Origin: Amycolatopsis sp. MtRt-6
GTDB taxonomy: Bacteria; Actinomycetota; Actinomycetes; Mycobacteriales; Pseudonocardiaceae
Length of the DNA stretch: 64,000 bases
NCBI RefSeq assembly: GCF_017308975.1
Contig: NZ_JADWPD010000024.1
Coordinates: 62,001-126,000 of the forward strand
Reading direction: 5' to 3'
Notes under the pieces: model-generated
Seen by the model: only the letters and a program-made list of their open reading frames with translations
What the model was told of the DNA's origin: nothing
The model's database searches: none
Program-made: the position numbers and the translations under genes
In this document: piece by piece, positions 16,593-25,238 of the stretch
How the letters are laid out: each line of letters begins with the position of its first letter
How positions within the stretch are numbered: position 1 is the first letter of the stretch

Positions 16593-18023
16593 TCAGTACG
16601 CGTGGAACATCGTGTCCTCGTCCGTGTACTCCGCCCAGCCCGGCGATCCCGTCGTGGCGAAGCGGTACCAGGCGCCGTTCAGCTCCGTGGCCAGCTCCCG
16701 CGGTGGGTTCTCGCCGAGCAGGCCGCGGGACCCCGAGAGCGCGTCCAGCGCGCCGAACACGAACGGCAGCTCGAGCCCGTGGCACGCGCCCAGCCTGCCG
16801 TCGAGCAGGGGCGAGCCCCACTCGAACTCGTACCGGAACGTCCGGCCCTGGTGGCTCGCCGCCAGGTCGCGCACGCCGTCGCGGAAGACCAGGTCCGTCA
16901 GGGCCTCGACCAGGACCTCGCCCGCGGTGCGGCCCGAGCCGAGGCCGTAGGCGTACAGCACGCCCGCCGGGTCCGGGTGCGACACCGCCAGGGAGGCCAC
17001 CGCCTGGTCGTCGGTCACCGCTTCGAGCGCGCCCGTCGGGACCAGGTAGAGTCGCATTTCTTCGCTGCAGCTGCCCACCAGCAGGTCGACGTCGCGGCCC
17101 GCGCCCGCCTTGATCGCCTTGGCCGGGTGCTGCGGCAGGACGTCGTCGCCCACCACCGGCAGGAACGGGCTCAGCCCGTACCCGCGGTCGTAGCCCAGCG
17201 CGTCGCGCAGGTCGGGGGCGCCGCCCGGCCGCAACACCGCGTCCTGGGCGTCGAGCAGCTGCTCGGTCGAGACCTTGCGGAACGCCTCCGCAGTCGGTTC
17301 GGCCTTCAGCTCGTCGGCGACGACCTTCGCCAGCCGCCGGCCCTGGACACCGTCGCGCACCATGTCCGGGTGTCCGCTTTGGACGATGGCGCGGTGGAAG
17401 AGCCCCGCCGAGAGCGGTGAACCGAGCAGGCAGGCGACGCTGACGGCGCCGGACGCCGCGCCGAAGAGGGTGACGTTGGCCGGGTCGCCGCCGAACGCGG
17501 CGATGTTCTCCCGGACCCAGTGCAGGGCCGCGAGCTGGTCGCGCAGGCCGAGGTTGGTCGCGCCGCCGTCCAGCGGGAGGAATCCGTCGATGCCGAGGCG
17601 GTACTGCACGGTCACCAGCACCGCGCCGGCGCGGGCGAACGCCGTGCCGTCGTGGACCGCGGCGGACGCGGCGCCGCCGAGGAACGCGCCGCCGTGCACG
17701 AACACCAGCACCGGCAGCGCAGCGGCGCCCGGCTGCGGGGTCCAGACGTCCACCGTCAGGTACTCCGGCCCGGGCCGCCAGCCGGTGCCGGTGAGCGGGG
17801 CCAGGTCGAGCCCCGGCACGTCGTGACGGCGTTGCGGCGCCGTCGGCCCGGGTCTCTGCGTGTCGCGGACGCCCTCCCACGGTGGCGCCGGGGCAGGCTC
17901 GGCGAAGCGCAGCTCGCCCTCGGGCGCGGCGGCGTAGGGAATGCCGCGGAAGCGCACGACGCCGGCGGGGGTGACCTGACCGCGGACCGCGCCGGACGTG
18001 GTGGGGACGACGGGGTCGGACAT
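16593..18023 (-). CDS. Type B carboxylesterase with an altered nucleophile elbow
   Basis: A 476-residue carboxylesterase/cholinesterase-fold protein. The oxyanion segment VFVHGGAFLGG, VQYRLGIDGFLPLDGGATNLGLRDQLAALHWVRENIAAFGGDPANVTLFG and the catalytic-His segment CHGLELPFVFG are all present. Where the family has FGESAGA, this protein reads FGAASGA (residues 187-193): the nucleophile position is Ala190, with a Ser one residue later. The codons (GGC GCG GCG TCC GGC) are unambiguous. It may be inactive, use Ser191 in a shifted geometry, or act as a binding protein. It is a single gene. Confidence 0.85.
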   Translation of the reverse strand: MSDPVVPTTSGAVRGQVTPAGVVRFRGIPYAAAPEGELRFAEPAPAPPWEGVRDTQRPGPTAPQRRHDVPGLDLAPLTGTGWRPGPEYLTVDVWTPQPGAAALPVLVFVHGGAFLGGAASAAVHDGTAFARAGAVLVTVQYRLGIDGFLPLDGGATNLGLRDQLAALHWVRENIAAFGGDPANVTLFGAASGAVSVACLLGSPLSAGLFHRAIVQSGHPDMVRDGVQGRRLAKVVADELKAEPTAEAFRKVSTEQLLDAQDAVLRPGGAPDLRDALGYDRGYGLSPFLPVVGDDVLPQHPAKAIKAGAGRDVDLLVGSCSEEMRLYLVPTGALEAVTDDQAVASLAVSHPDPAGVLYAYGLGSGRTAGEVLVEALTDLVFRDGVRDLAASHQGRTFRYEFEWGSPLLDGRLGACHGLELPFVFGALDALSGSRGLLGENPPRELATELNGAWYRFATTGSPGWAEYTDEDTMFHAY

Positions 18024-18186
18024 GCGGGGGTCCCTTCGTGGACTGTCGGGGGAAGCGCCCGTCAGCCTAGGACCGCGGACGGGCCGCCGTCATGGGCGTT
18101 CCGTCTCTCTCGTTGTCGCGGATGGATAACGGCGCCGGGCCCGGATTTGCCAAGCGGGCGCCGGCGCCGTGAATTTCCGTTGCGGT

Positions 18187-18218
18187 GGGGGCAGGGCGTC
18201 CACGGACGCCCTGCCCCC
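18187..18218 (-). terminator. Strong hairpin after the molybdenum hydroxylase operon
   Basis: Perfect 15-base arms (18187-18201 and 18204-18218; GGGGGCAGGGCGTCC and its complement) separated by 2 bases, starting 4 bp after the stop of the large subunit. No U-tract follows. Confidence 0.7.
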
Positions 18219-18222
18219 GGTG

Positions 18223-20397
18223 TCAGCCTTCGAGGAGGTCCTCGATGGTGATCGGGATGTGCCGGACCCGGATACCGGTGGCGTTGTACACGGCGTTGGC
18301 GACCGCCGCCGCCATGCCGACCGTGCCGATCTCGCCGAGGCCCCGCGCGCCGACCGCGTTGTGCAGGGTGTCGGGGTACTCGACGAACTGGACGTCGACC
18401 TCCGGGATGTCGGCGTTGACCGGCAGCAGGTAGCTCGCGAAGTCGCCGTTGGCGAGCCGGCCGTTCGCCTCGATCTCCAGGCCCTCGTGCAGCGCGGCCG
18501 AGACACCCCAGATCATGCCGCCCATGAGCTGGCTGCGGGCCGCCTTGTCGTTGATGATCCGGCCCGCGTCGAACACCCCGAGCAGCCGGGACACCCGCGC
18601 CTCGCGCGTCCACTTGTGCACCCGGACCTCGCAGAACTGCGCGCCCCACGAGGCGAACGAGTGCTTGGTCAGTTCCTCGCCGGGCGCCGACGTGCCGGTC
18701 ACCTCGAGCGATTCGCGGCCCACGGCCCGCAGCAGCTCGCCGAAGGTCATCGACTCGCCGTCGGCGAAGACGCGGCCGTCGGCGTAGGTGACCTGGCGCC
18801 CGGCGAACGGCGCACCGGGGTCGGCGGCCAGGGCGGTCAGCTCGTTGATCGCCTTGGTGGCGGCGAGCATGATCGCCGTGCCCGCGCTCGCCGTCGCCGT
18901 CGAGCCGCCGGACATGCCGCCCGGCGGGAGGGCCGAGTCGCCGAGGCGCGGGGTGATCCGGTCGGCCGGGATGTCCAGCGATTCCGCCCCCACCAGGGAG
19001 AGCACGGTCAGCAGGCCGGTGCCGGGGTCCGCGCCGCTCGTCGCGACGACGGCCGTGTCGTCCGCCCGCAGCGTGATGCCGACGGTGGCCGGGAACCGCA
19101 GGGCGGGGAACACCGCGGTGGCGACGCCCATGCCGACGAGCCAGTCGCCGTCGGTGCGGGAGCCCGCCGGGCGGTGCGCCCAGCCGAAGCGGTCCGCGCC
19201 GACGCGGAAGCACTCGTCGAGGTGCTTGCTCGACCACTGCAGGTCGTGGCCGGGCGGGGCGGTCGAGTTGTTGCGGACGCGCAGCTCGATCGGGTCCATG
19301 CCCAGCTTCTCGGCCAGTTCGTCGATCGCGCTCTCCAGCGCGAACGAGCCGGGCGCCTCGCCGGGGGCCCGCATGAACGTCGTCGGCGGCACGTTCAGCG
19401 GCACCATCTTCTGCGTGATCGACAGGTTCCTCGTGGCGTACCACTCGCGCGAGGTGCCGTGCGACGTCGGTTCGACGAACGACCGGGCGGTGTCGGTGTG
19501 GCACCACGAGTCGTGCCGCAGGGCGACCAGGGTGCCGTCCGGCTCGGCGCCGATCGCGAGCTTCTGGATCGTCGCGGCCCGGCCGGCGGTGGCGGTGAAG
19601 ACCTGCTCGCGGGTGAGGGCGGCTTTCACCGGCCGGCCGAGGGCGCGGGCCGTCGCCGCCGCCAGGAACGCCGGCGTGGACGTCCGGCCCTTGCCGCCGA
19701 ACGCGCCGCCGACGAACGGGTTGACCGCGTGGACGGCTTCCCGCGCCAGGTCGAGCGCGATGGCCAGCTCCGCCGCCTGCATGTCGGAGGCCTGGTTGCC
19801 GCTGTAGACGGTCAGTTCGCCGTCGTCCCACACCGCGACCGCGGAGTGCGGCTCCATCGCGGCGTGGTTCTGCGTCGCGGTCGTGTAGGTCGCCTCGAAG
19901 ACCACGGGGCTCGCGGCCAGTGCGGCATCGAAGGATTCGACGCCGTCTTCGAGCACCTCGATTTCCGGGGGAGCGCCGTTGAAGGTCGGGGGCGCCATTT
20001 CCGCCGTGTCGAGGAACTCGGTGAGCGAGGTGCGGGCGGGCCGCTCGCGGTAGGCGACCTCGATGAGCGCCGCGGCGTCCCTGGCCTGCTCGAACGTCTC
20101 CGCGACGACGAAGCCGATCGGCTGGCCGTAGTAGGCGACTTCCTTGTCCTGCAGCGGAACCCACGTCTCGCCGAACACCGGCAGGCTCGGCGTGCGCAGG
20201 GTCAGCGGGTCGAACGGCGAGTACACGCCGAGCACGCCGGGCGCGCTCTTCGCCGCGGAGACGTCCATTGCCTCGATCTCGCCGTGGGCGATCGTGCTGA
20301 GCACGATGTAGCCGTAGACCATGCCGGGGAAGGTGTGGTCGGCGCCGTACTTGGCCGCGCCGGTGACCTTCAGCGGCGCGTCCAGCCGGGTGATCAT
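18223..20397 (-). CDS. Molybdopterin-binding subunit, xanthine dehydrogenase family
   Basis: A 724-residue large subunit starting MITRLDAPLKVTGAAKYGAD at ATG 20397. It carries the two molybdopterin-cytosine-dinucleotide regions (NPFVGGAFGGKG; RAPGEAPGSFALESAIDELAEKLGMDPIELR; GGMSGGSTATASAG) and the catalytic Glu in GARGLGEIGTVGMA. Length and domain order match aldehyde-oxidising enzymes of the PaoC (YagR) group. It overlaps the FAD subunit by 4 bp and is the last gene of an operon in the order Fe-S, FAD, Mo. The substrate is probably an aldehyde or N-heterocycle. Confidence 0.9.
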   Translation of the reverse strand: MITRLDAPLKVTGAAKYGADHTFPGMVYGYIVLSTIAHGEIEAMDVSAAKSAPGVLGVYSPFDPLTLRTPSLPVFGETWVPLQDKEVAYYGQPIGFVVAETFEQARDAAALIEVAYRERPARTSLTEFLDTAEMAPPTFNGAPPEIEVLEDGVESFDAALAASPVVFEATYTTATQNHAAMEPHSAVAVWDDGELTVYSGNQASDMQAAELAIALDLAREAVHAVNPFVGGAFGGKGRTSTPAFLAAATARALGRPVKAALTREQVFTATAGRAATIQKLAIGAEPDGTLVALRHDSWCHTDTARSFVEPTSHGTSREWYATRNLSITQKMVPLNVPPTTFMRAPGEAPGSFALESAIDELAEKLGMDPIELRVRNNSTAPPGHDLQWSSKHLDECFRVGADRFGWAHRPAGSRTDGDWLVGMGVATAVFPALRFPATVGITLRADDTAVVATSGADPGTGLLTVLSLVGAESLDIPADRITPRLGDSALPPGGMSGGSTATASAGTAIMLAATKAINELTALAADPGAPFAGRQVTYADGRVFADGESMTFGELLRAVGRESLEVTGTSAPGEELTKHSFASWGAQFCEVRVHKWTREARVSRLLGVFDAGRIINDKAARSQLMGGMIWGVSAALHEGLEIEANGRLANGDFASYLLPVNADIPEVDVQFVEYPDTLHNAVGARGLGEIGTVGMAAAVANAVYNATGIRVRHIPITIEDLLEG

Positions 20398-21356
20398 CGG
20401 GAGCTCCCCTCGGTCAGTTCGAGCAGCGCTCGGACGATGGTCCGCTGCAGCAGCGGCACCTTGAACCCGTTCTCGGACAACGGTTGCGCGCCGTCGGCGG
20501 CCACGGCCGCCGCCGCTTCGAAGGCCGCCTCGGTCGCCGGGCCGCCCCGCAGGGCCGCTTCGACGGCCGGCAGCCGCCACGGCACCGTCCCGACACCACC
20601 GGCCGCGACCCGGGCGTCGGCGACGATCCCGTCCCGGACGTCCAGCGCGACGGCGGCCGAGCACAGCGCGAACTCGTAGGACTGCCGGTCGCGCACCTTG
20701 ACGTAGGTGGAGTTGGCGGCCCAGTCCAGCCGCGGCACGACCACCTCGGTGATCAGCTCGCCCGGGCGCAGGTCGTTCTCCACGGCGGGCGTGTCGCCGG
20801 GCAGCTGGTAGAACTCGCCGAGCGCGACCTCGCGGGTGCCGCTCGCGTCCGCCAGCCGCAGGCGCGCGTCGAGCGCGACCAGGGCGACGGCGACGTCACT
20901 GGCGTGCGTGGCCACGCACGACTCGCTCGTGCCGAGGATCGCGTGCATCCGGTTCGCGCCGGTGAGCGCGGAGCAGCCGCTGCCGGGCACGCGCTTGTTG
21001 CACGGCATGGCGACGTCCCGGAAGTACGAGCAGCGCGTGCGCTGCAGCAGGTTCCCGCCGATGCTGGCCATGTTGCGCAGCTGCTGGGACGCGCTCAGCA
21101 GCAGCGCGCGCGAGATCGCCGGGTAGACGTCCGGGTGGGCGGCGATGGCGCCCATCCGCTCGAGTGCGCCGAAGCGCAGCCCGTCGGTGGTGTCGATGCC
21201 GCGCAACGGCACCTCGTTGATGTCCAGGACGTGCTGCGGCGTCAGGACGTCGAGCTTCATGAGGTCGACCAGGGTCGTCCCGCCGGCGAGGTACGTGCCG
21301 GGCGCGGCGACCGCCGCTTCGACGGTGGTGGGTGCGGTCAGCTCAAAGGGACGCAT
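20394..21356 (-). CDS. FAD-binding subunit, xanthine dehydrogenase family (PaoB-like)
   Basis: A 320-residue FAD_binding_5/CO_deh_flav_C protein. FAD contacts are YLAGGTTLVDLMKLDV and SIGGNLLQRTRC. Between them and the C-terminal domain lies a Cys-containing insert (RTRCSYFRDVAMPCNKRVPGSGCSAL) like the extra [4Fe-4S] site of E. coli PaoB, which supports an aldehyde-oxidoreductase type rather than a classical xanthine dehydrogenase. It overlaps the Fe-S gene by 14 bp and the Mo gene by 4 bp. Confidence 0.9.
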   Translation of the reverse strand: MRPFELTAPTTVEAAVAAPGTYLAGGTTLVDLMKLDVLTPQHVLDINEVPLRGIDTTDGLRFGALERMGAIAAHPDVYPAISRALLLSASQQLRNMASIGGNLLQRTRCSYFRDVAMPCNKRVPGSGCSALTGANRMHAILGTSESCVATHASDVAVALVALDARLRLADASGTREVALGEFYQLPGDTPAVENDLRPGELITEVVVPRLDWAANSTYVKVRDRQSYEFALCSAAVALDVRDGIVADARVAAGGVGTVPWRLPAVEAALRGGPATEAAFEAAAAVAADGAQPLSENGFKVPLLQRTIVRALLELTEGSSR

Positions 21357-21795
21357 CGGCCCGCCTCGCCTGCTCGACCGCCTTGACGATGTTCGGGTAG
21401 GCCGCGCACCGGCAGAGGTTGCCGGACATGAACTCCCGCACGTCTTCGACGTCCTGCTCGACGGCGGCCACCGCCGACATGATCTGGCCGGCGGTGCAGA
21501 ACCCGCACTGCAGAGCGTCCTGGTCGACGAAGGCCTGCTGCACCGGGTGCAGCCCGTCCTCTGTGGACAGTCCTTCGACGGTCGTCACCGGCTGCTTGAC
21601 GGTGGCGGCCAGGGTGAGGCACGACAGCACGGGCTTGCCGCCGACGTGCACGGTGCAGGCGCCGCACTGCCCGCGGTCGCAGCCCTTCTTCGGGCCGGTG
21701 ACGGCGAGGCGCTCGCGCAAGGCGTCCAGGAGCGTGACGCCGGGATCGACGTCCAGGCGTTCGGTGGTGCCGTTGACTTCGAGTGAGATGTCCAC
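21343..21795 (-). CDS. 2Fe-2S iron-sulfur subunit, xanthine dehydrogenase family
   Basis: A 150-residue electron-transfer subunit. The plant-ferredoxin-type cluster is held by GCDRGQCGACTVHVGG and a later LSC; the second, helical cluster by QCGFC and LCRCAAYP. Unlike E. coli PaoA there is no Tat signal peptide (the start is MDISLEVNGTTERLDV), so the complex should be cytoplasmic. It is the first gene of the three-gene operon, 61 bp from the nearer of two operator palindromes. Confidence 0.92.
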   Translation of the reverse strand: MDISLEVNGTTERLDVDPGVTLLDALRERLAVTGPKKGCDRGQCGACTVHVGGKPVLSCLTLAATVKQPVTTVEGLSTEDGLHPVQQAFVDQDALQCGFCTAGQIMSAVAAVEQDVEDVREFMSGNLCRCAAYPNIVKAVEQARRADASL

Positions 21796-21856
21796 TGGTC
21801 TCTTTCCGCGGAGCCGGGCGGGCTGCCCGACGGTGTGGTGGGCGGTGTCCGGGGGG

Positions 21857-21874
21857 AGCGGATACTCATCCGCT
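21857..21874. promoter_or_regulatory. TetR operator 1, molybdenum hydroxylase promoter region
   Basis: AGCGGAT-ACTC-ATCCGCT is a perfect 7-bp inverted repeat with a 4-base centre. It has the same half-site and spacing as the second site 36 bp away (centre to centre). Confidence 0.65.
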
Positions 21875-21892
21875 TCACTCGGACGCGAGGCT

Positions 21893-21910
21893 AGCGGATT
21901 ACAATCCGCT
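21893..21910. promoter_or_regulatory. TetR operator 2, molybdenum hydroxylase/TetR promoter region
   Basis: AGCGGATT-AC-AATCCGCT is a perfect 8-bp inverted repeat and shares the GCGGAT-N4-ATCCGC core with operator 1. It lies between the divergent starts of the Fe-S subunit (21795) and the TetR gene (21990). Confidence 0.65.
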
Positions 21911-21989
21911 TGGCAACGAACCGGGTGGGCTGGAGCAGCTCCAGCGCTCGGCTAGATTCAGCGGGACGGCACGACCACCGGGAGGAACG

Positions 21990-22565
21990 ATGACGACCGG
22001 ATCGGTCAGCCCCCGCCGCGCGGACACGCGGCGCAACCACGAACGCATCCTCGTCGCGGCGGCGGCGTCGCTGGCCGACACGGGCGAGGTCTCGTTCAAC
22101 GCGATCGCCAAGCAGGCCGAGGTCGGCGTCGGCACGGTCTACCGGCACTTCCCGACGCCGGAGGCGCTGATCCTCGCGGTCTACCGGCGCGAGGTCCGGC
22201 ACATCGTGGAGATCGTGCCGGTGCTGCTGGAGAAGCACGCGCCGGACGAGGCCCTCCGGGTGTGGGTGACCGACCACGTCGCCCACTACATGATGACGAA
22301 GAAGGGGCTCGCCGACGCGCTGCGCACGGCGACGGCGGCCCGGGGCGAGCTGCCGAGCGACGCCTACGAGGACATGCTCGGCGCGGTGTCGGCCATGCTC
22401 GCGGCCAACGTGGCGGCCGGGACGGTCCGGCCGGGCCTGACGCCGGTGCTGGTCATGCGGGGCCTGGGCGGCCTGTTGTGGCTCGACCCGAACGGCGACT
22501 GGCAGCGCGACGCGGCGGAGCTGGCCGATCTGCTCTGGCACGGGATGGCCGCGCAGCCGGGCTAG
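21990..22565 (+). CDS. TetR family regulator
   Basis: A 191-residue regulator starting MTTGSVSPRRADTRRNHERIL at ATG 21990 behind GGAGGAA. The HTH is VSFNAIAKQAEVGVGTVYRHFPTPEALILAVY (about residues 35-68). The ligand domain (SbtR-like, DHVAHYMMTKKGLADALRTATAARGELP) resembles many actinomycete regulators of oxidoreductase genes. Divergent orientation and twin palindromes make the molybdenum hydroxylase operon its obvious target. Its stop overlaps the next convergent gene through CTAG. Confidence 0.9.
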   Translation: MTTGSVSPRRADTRRNHERILVAAAASLADTGEVSFNAIAKQAEVGVGTVYRHFPTPEALILAVYRREVRHIVEIVPVLLEKHAPDEALRVWVTDHVAHYMMTKKGLADALRTATAARGELPSDAYEDMLGAVSAMLAANVAAGTVRPGLTPVLVMRGLGGLLWLDPNGDWQRDAAELADLLWHGMAAQPG

Positions 22566-22921
22566 GCTTCGCCGTCGAGCTGGACGGTCACGGTGACCCG
22601 CCCCGCGGCGTCGCGGCGCGCCACCGCGTGGCCGGCGCGTTCGGTGTCGTCGAGTTCGAGGGTGAGCGGTGCGCCGTCGCCGGTGAAGTTGCGCCACCAC
22701 GCCTTCGCGTCGGGCATCCGCACGCCGATCGTGACAACGTCCCCCGCGCGCCGGTAGCCGACGGGGGTGCTGAAGGTGCGCCCCGACCGGCGACCCTGGT
22801 ACGTGACCTGGGTGAGGTGGCGCCGGACCAGGCGGCCCCAGCGCGGCGACGTGCGGAGCGTGCCCACGCAACGGTTGACGCGGTCGACGGTCTTCTTCGG
22901 CAGCGGGCCCCGGTAGCCCAT
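22562..22921 (-). CDS. Deazaflavin-dependent nitroreductase-family protein, short
   Basis: A 119-residue protein starting MGYRGPLPKKTVDRVNRCVG at ATG 22921 behind AAGGAGG. LTQVTYQGRRSGRTFSTPVGYRRAGDVVTIGVRMPDAKAWWRNFTGDGAPLTLEL is the split-barrel core of the Ddn/F420-binding group, with R/K-SG as cofactor contact. It is a distant paralogue of the gene at 4862. Function and cofactor are inferred from the fold only. Confidence 0.75.
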   Translation of the reverse strand: MGYRGPLPKKTVDRVNRCVGTLRTSPRWGRLVRRHLTQVTYQGRRSGRTFSTPVGYRRAGDVVTIGVRMPDAKAWWRNFTGDGAPLTLELDDTERAGHAVARRDAAGRVTVTVQLDGEA

Positions 22922-23721
22922 GGCGGCCTCCTTCGGCAGGTGGCCGCCACGGTACCGGAAAACGGAGAAGAATGTTCCGGTTGTCGGTTGGGTAGGCCGC
23001 TGCCGAACGGGCGCAAGACTGTCGGCGGCGGCGTCGCGCGGGTCGCCGCCGGTGCGAAGGGGCCCATGTCGAACAGGGCGACTCCGTGTGTGGACCTCCG
23101 CGCACCGGCGCCAAGGCAGGAGTGGGGTGGACGGCTGAGGCAGGGGTGGTGGTGACCGCGGGGCGGGCGGCCACCGCCGGCGACGGCGCGGCCGAGGATC
23201 CGGGCGCTACTGTCGCCACGACGGCCGGGCCCGGTCCGGCACGCCGTTGCAGCGTGGCCTGCCTGCCGCCGGCCCGCCGCCGGTCACGAGAGGCCGACCG
23301 CACGCCCGCGAGCGAGCGGGCAGGCAGGCGAGCACGCGGGCGGGCATGTGGGCGGGCGGGCAGGTGAGTGGCGGGCGAGCGAGCGGGCAGGCAGGCGAGC
23401 ACGCGGGCGGGCAGGCAGGTGAGCGGGCAGGCAGGCAGGTGAGCGGGCGGGCAAGCAGGCGAGCACGGGGCGGCGGGCCGGTCGCGAGATGCCGGGGGCG
23501 AGTCCACGACCCGCTTCCGGCGCGCCTCGGGCGATCTGCGCTCCGAGCTTGCCCGGCAGATCGTCGCAGCGGGCTGGGGCTGCGTCCTGGGCTCGTTGTT
23601 CCGCTCGTGGAGTTCCCGGCCGCGTGGTGGTGCTGGTGCCGAACGAGCTGGTTGCGCCGGCGTCGGCTCCCGCCATTGGCCGGACGGGCGGGCGGGCGGG
23701 CCGGCCGGCCGGGGCAGGAAC
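22922..23721. other. About 800 bp without a recognisable gene
   Basis: Frames here on both strands are low-complexity (Ala/Gly/Arg or Cys/Pro/Ala repeats) and none has a credible start with a ribosome-binding site or a recognisable domain. The stretch contains the G-rich repeat at 23308-23470. Confidence 0.6.
23308..23470. repeat. G-rich GGCAGGC-type repeat with an exact 39-bp duplication
   Basis: Built from short variations of GCGGGCAGGCAGG and GCGAGC. A 39-bp segment at 23308-23346 recurs exactly at 23375-23413 (offset 67 bp), and a third, shortened copy follows to about 23470. G-runs on the plus strand could form quadruplexes. No gene is recognisable in it. Confidence 0.65.
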
Positions 23722-25206
23722 TCAGCTGGACGTTGGGAAGTTGAAGGCCGCCTCGATGTGGGGCCAGCGCGTCGTGACTACCTTGGCGCGGGTGTAGAAC
23801 CGGACGCCTGCCGGGCCGTGGATCGGGCTGTCGCCGATGAGGGAATCCTTCCAGCCGCCGAAGGAGTAGTACGACATCGGGACTGGGATCGGTACGTTGA
23901 CGCCGATCATGCCGACCTTCACCTCGCGCTGGAACTTGCGTGCCGCTTCCCCGCTCGCCGTGAAGACCGCAGTGCCGTTGCCGTAGGGGTTGGCGTTGAT
24001 GACCGCGATCGCCTCGTCGAGCGTTTCTGCGCGGACGATCGCCAGTACCGGGCCGAAGATCTCGTCGCGGTAGGCGTCCATCTCCGGGGTGACGCCGTCC
24101 AGCAGCGACGGGCCGACGAAGAAGCCTTGCTCGTGGCCTTCGACCTGCAGGCCGCGGCCGTCGACGACGACCTTTGCGCCCTGTTCCGCGCCGCGGGCGA
24201 CGGAAAGTGCCACACGCTCGCGGGCTGCTTCGGTGACGACCGGTCCCATGTCGCTGGCCGGGTCGGTGCCGGGGCCGACCTTCACCTCGCGGGCCTTGCG
24301 TTCGAGGATCTCCACCAGCTTGTCGCCGGCCGCTCCGACCGCGACGCCGACCGAGATTGCCATGCAGCGTTGGCCCGCCGAGCCGAACGCGGCGGCGGTG
24401 AGGTGGTCGGCGGCGAACTCGAGGTCGGCGTCGGGCAGTACGACCGCGTGGTTCTTCGCGCCGCCGAGGGCCTGTACGCGCTTGCCGGTGGCGGTGCCGC
24501 GTTCGTGCACGTACTTGGCGATCGGGGTGGAGCCGACGAACGACACCGCCGCGATGTCCGGGTGGTCGAGGATCGCGTCGACGGCGGTCTTGTCGCCGTG
24601 GACGACGTTGAAGACGCCGTCGGGCAGCCCGGCTTCGGCGTAGAGCCGGGCGACGTAGTTCGAGGCCGAGGGGTCGCGTTCGCTGGGCTTGAGGACGAAC
24701 GTGTTGCCGGTGGCGATGGCGATCGGGTGCATCCACAGCGGCACCATGATCGGGAAGTTGAACGGCGTGATCCCGGCGACCACGCCGAGGGGCTGCCGGA
24801 AGTCGTACACGTCGACGTCGCGGGAGACCTGGTCGGAGAAGCTGCCCTTGAGCGCGTCGGCGATGCCGCAGGCGTACTCGACGACTTCGCGGCCGCGGAC
24901 GATCTCGCCGCGGGCGTCTTCGATCACCTTGCCGTGCTCAGCCGAGATGATCCGGGCGAGCTCGTCTTCGTGCCGCACGAGCAGCTCGCGGAAGGCGAAC
25001 ATCACCTTCGTGCGCTGGGACAGCGACGAGTTGCTCCAGGACTCGAAAGCCTTGGCGGCGGCCGCGACCGCGATGTCCACATCGGACGCTTCGGCGAGGA
25101 GGACCGACGCTTGCCGCCGCCCGGTGGCCGGGTCGAAGACCGGCGCCGTGCGGGTGGAGCCCGCCGGGGTGGCGGTGCCGTCGATCCAGTGTTCGATGGT
25201 GTTCAC
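23722..25206 (-). CDS. mmsA: Methylmalonate-semialdehyde dehydrogenase (CoA-acylating)
   Basis: A 494-residue aldehyde dehydrogenase starting at GTG 25206 (VNTIEHWIDGTATPAG). It shows GVVAGITPFNFPIMVPLWMHPIAIATGNTFVLKPSERDPSAS, the active-site Cys in SAGQRCMAISV and the MMSDH-type QALGGAKNHAVVLPDAD. The enzyme converts malonate- or methylmalonate-semialdehyde with CoA and NAD+ to acetyl- or propionyl-CoA, in inositol and valine breakdown. It is probably the second gene of a two-gene operon here (32 bp after the barrel protein) under the divergent GntR regulator. Confidence 0.93.
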   Translation of the reverse strand: MNTIEHWIDGTATPAGSTRTAPVFDPATGRRQASVLLAEASDVDIAVAAAAKAFESWSNSSLSQRTKVMFAFRELLVRHEDELARIISAEHGKVIEDARGEIVRGREVVEYACGIADALKGSFSDQVSRDVDVYDFRQPLGVVAGITPFNFPIMVPLWMHPIAIATGNTFVLKPSERDPSASNYVARLYAEAGLPDGVFNVVHGDKTAVDAILDHPDIAAVSFVGSTPIAKYVHERGTATGKRVQALGGAKNHAVVLPDADLEFAADHLTAAAFGSAGQRCMAISVGVAVGAAGDKLVEILERKAREVKVGPGTDPASDMGPVVTEAARERVALSVARGAEQGAKVVVDGRGLQVEGHEQGFFVGPSLLDGVTPEMDAYRDEIFGPVLAIVRAETLDEAIAVINANPYGNGTAVFTASGEAARKFQREVKVGMIGVNVPIPVPMSYYSFGGWKDSLIGDSPIHGPAGVRFYTRAKVVTTRWPHIEAAFNFPTSS

Positions 25207-25238
25207 GGTGTCCTCCGGGTAGTGGCGCCGGTGCGGCT

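Noticed and set aside
23308..23470. Possible CRISPR array.
   Set aside because: Units are short, G-rich and irregular, with no unique spacers of constant length and no cas genes nearby.
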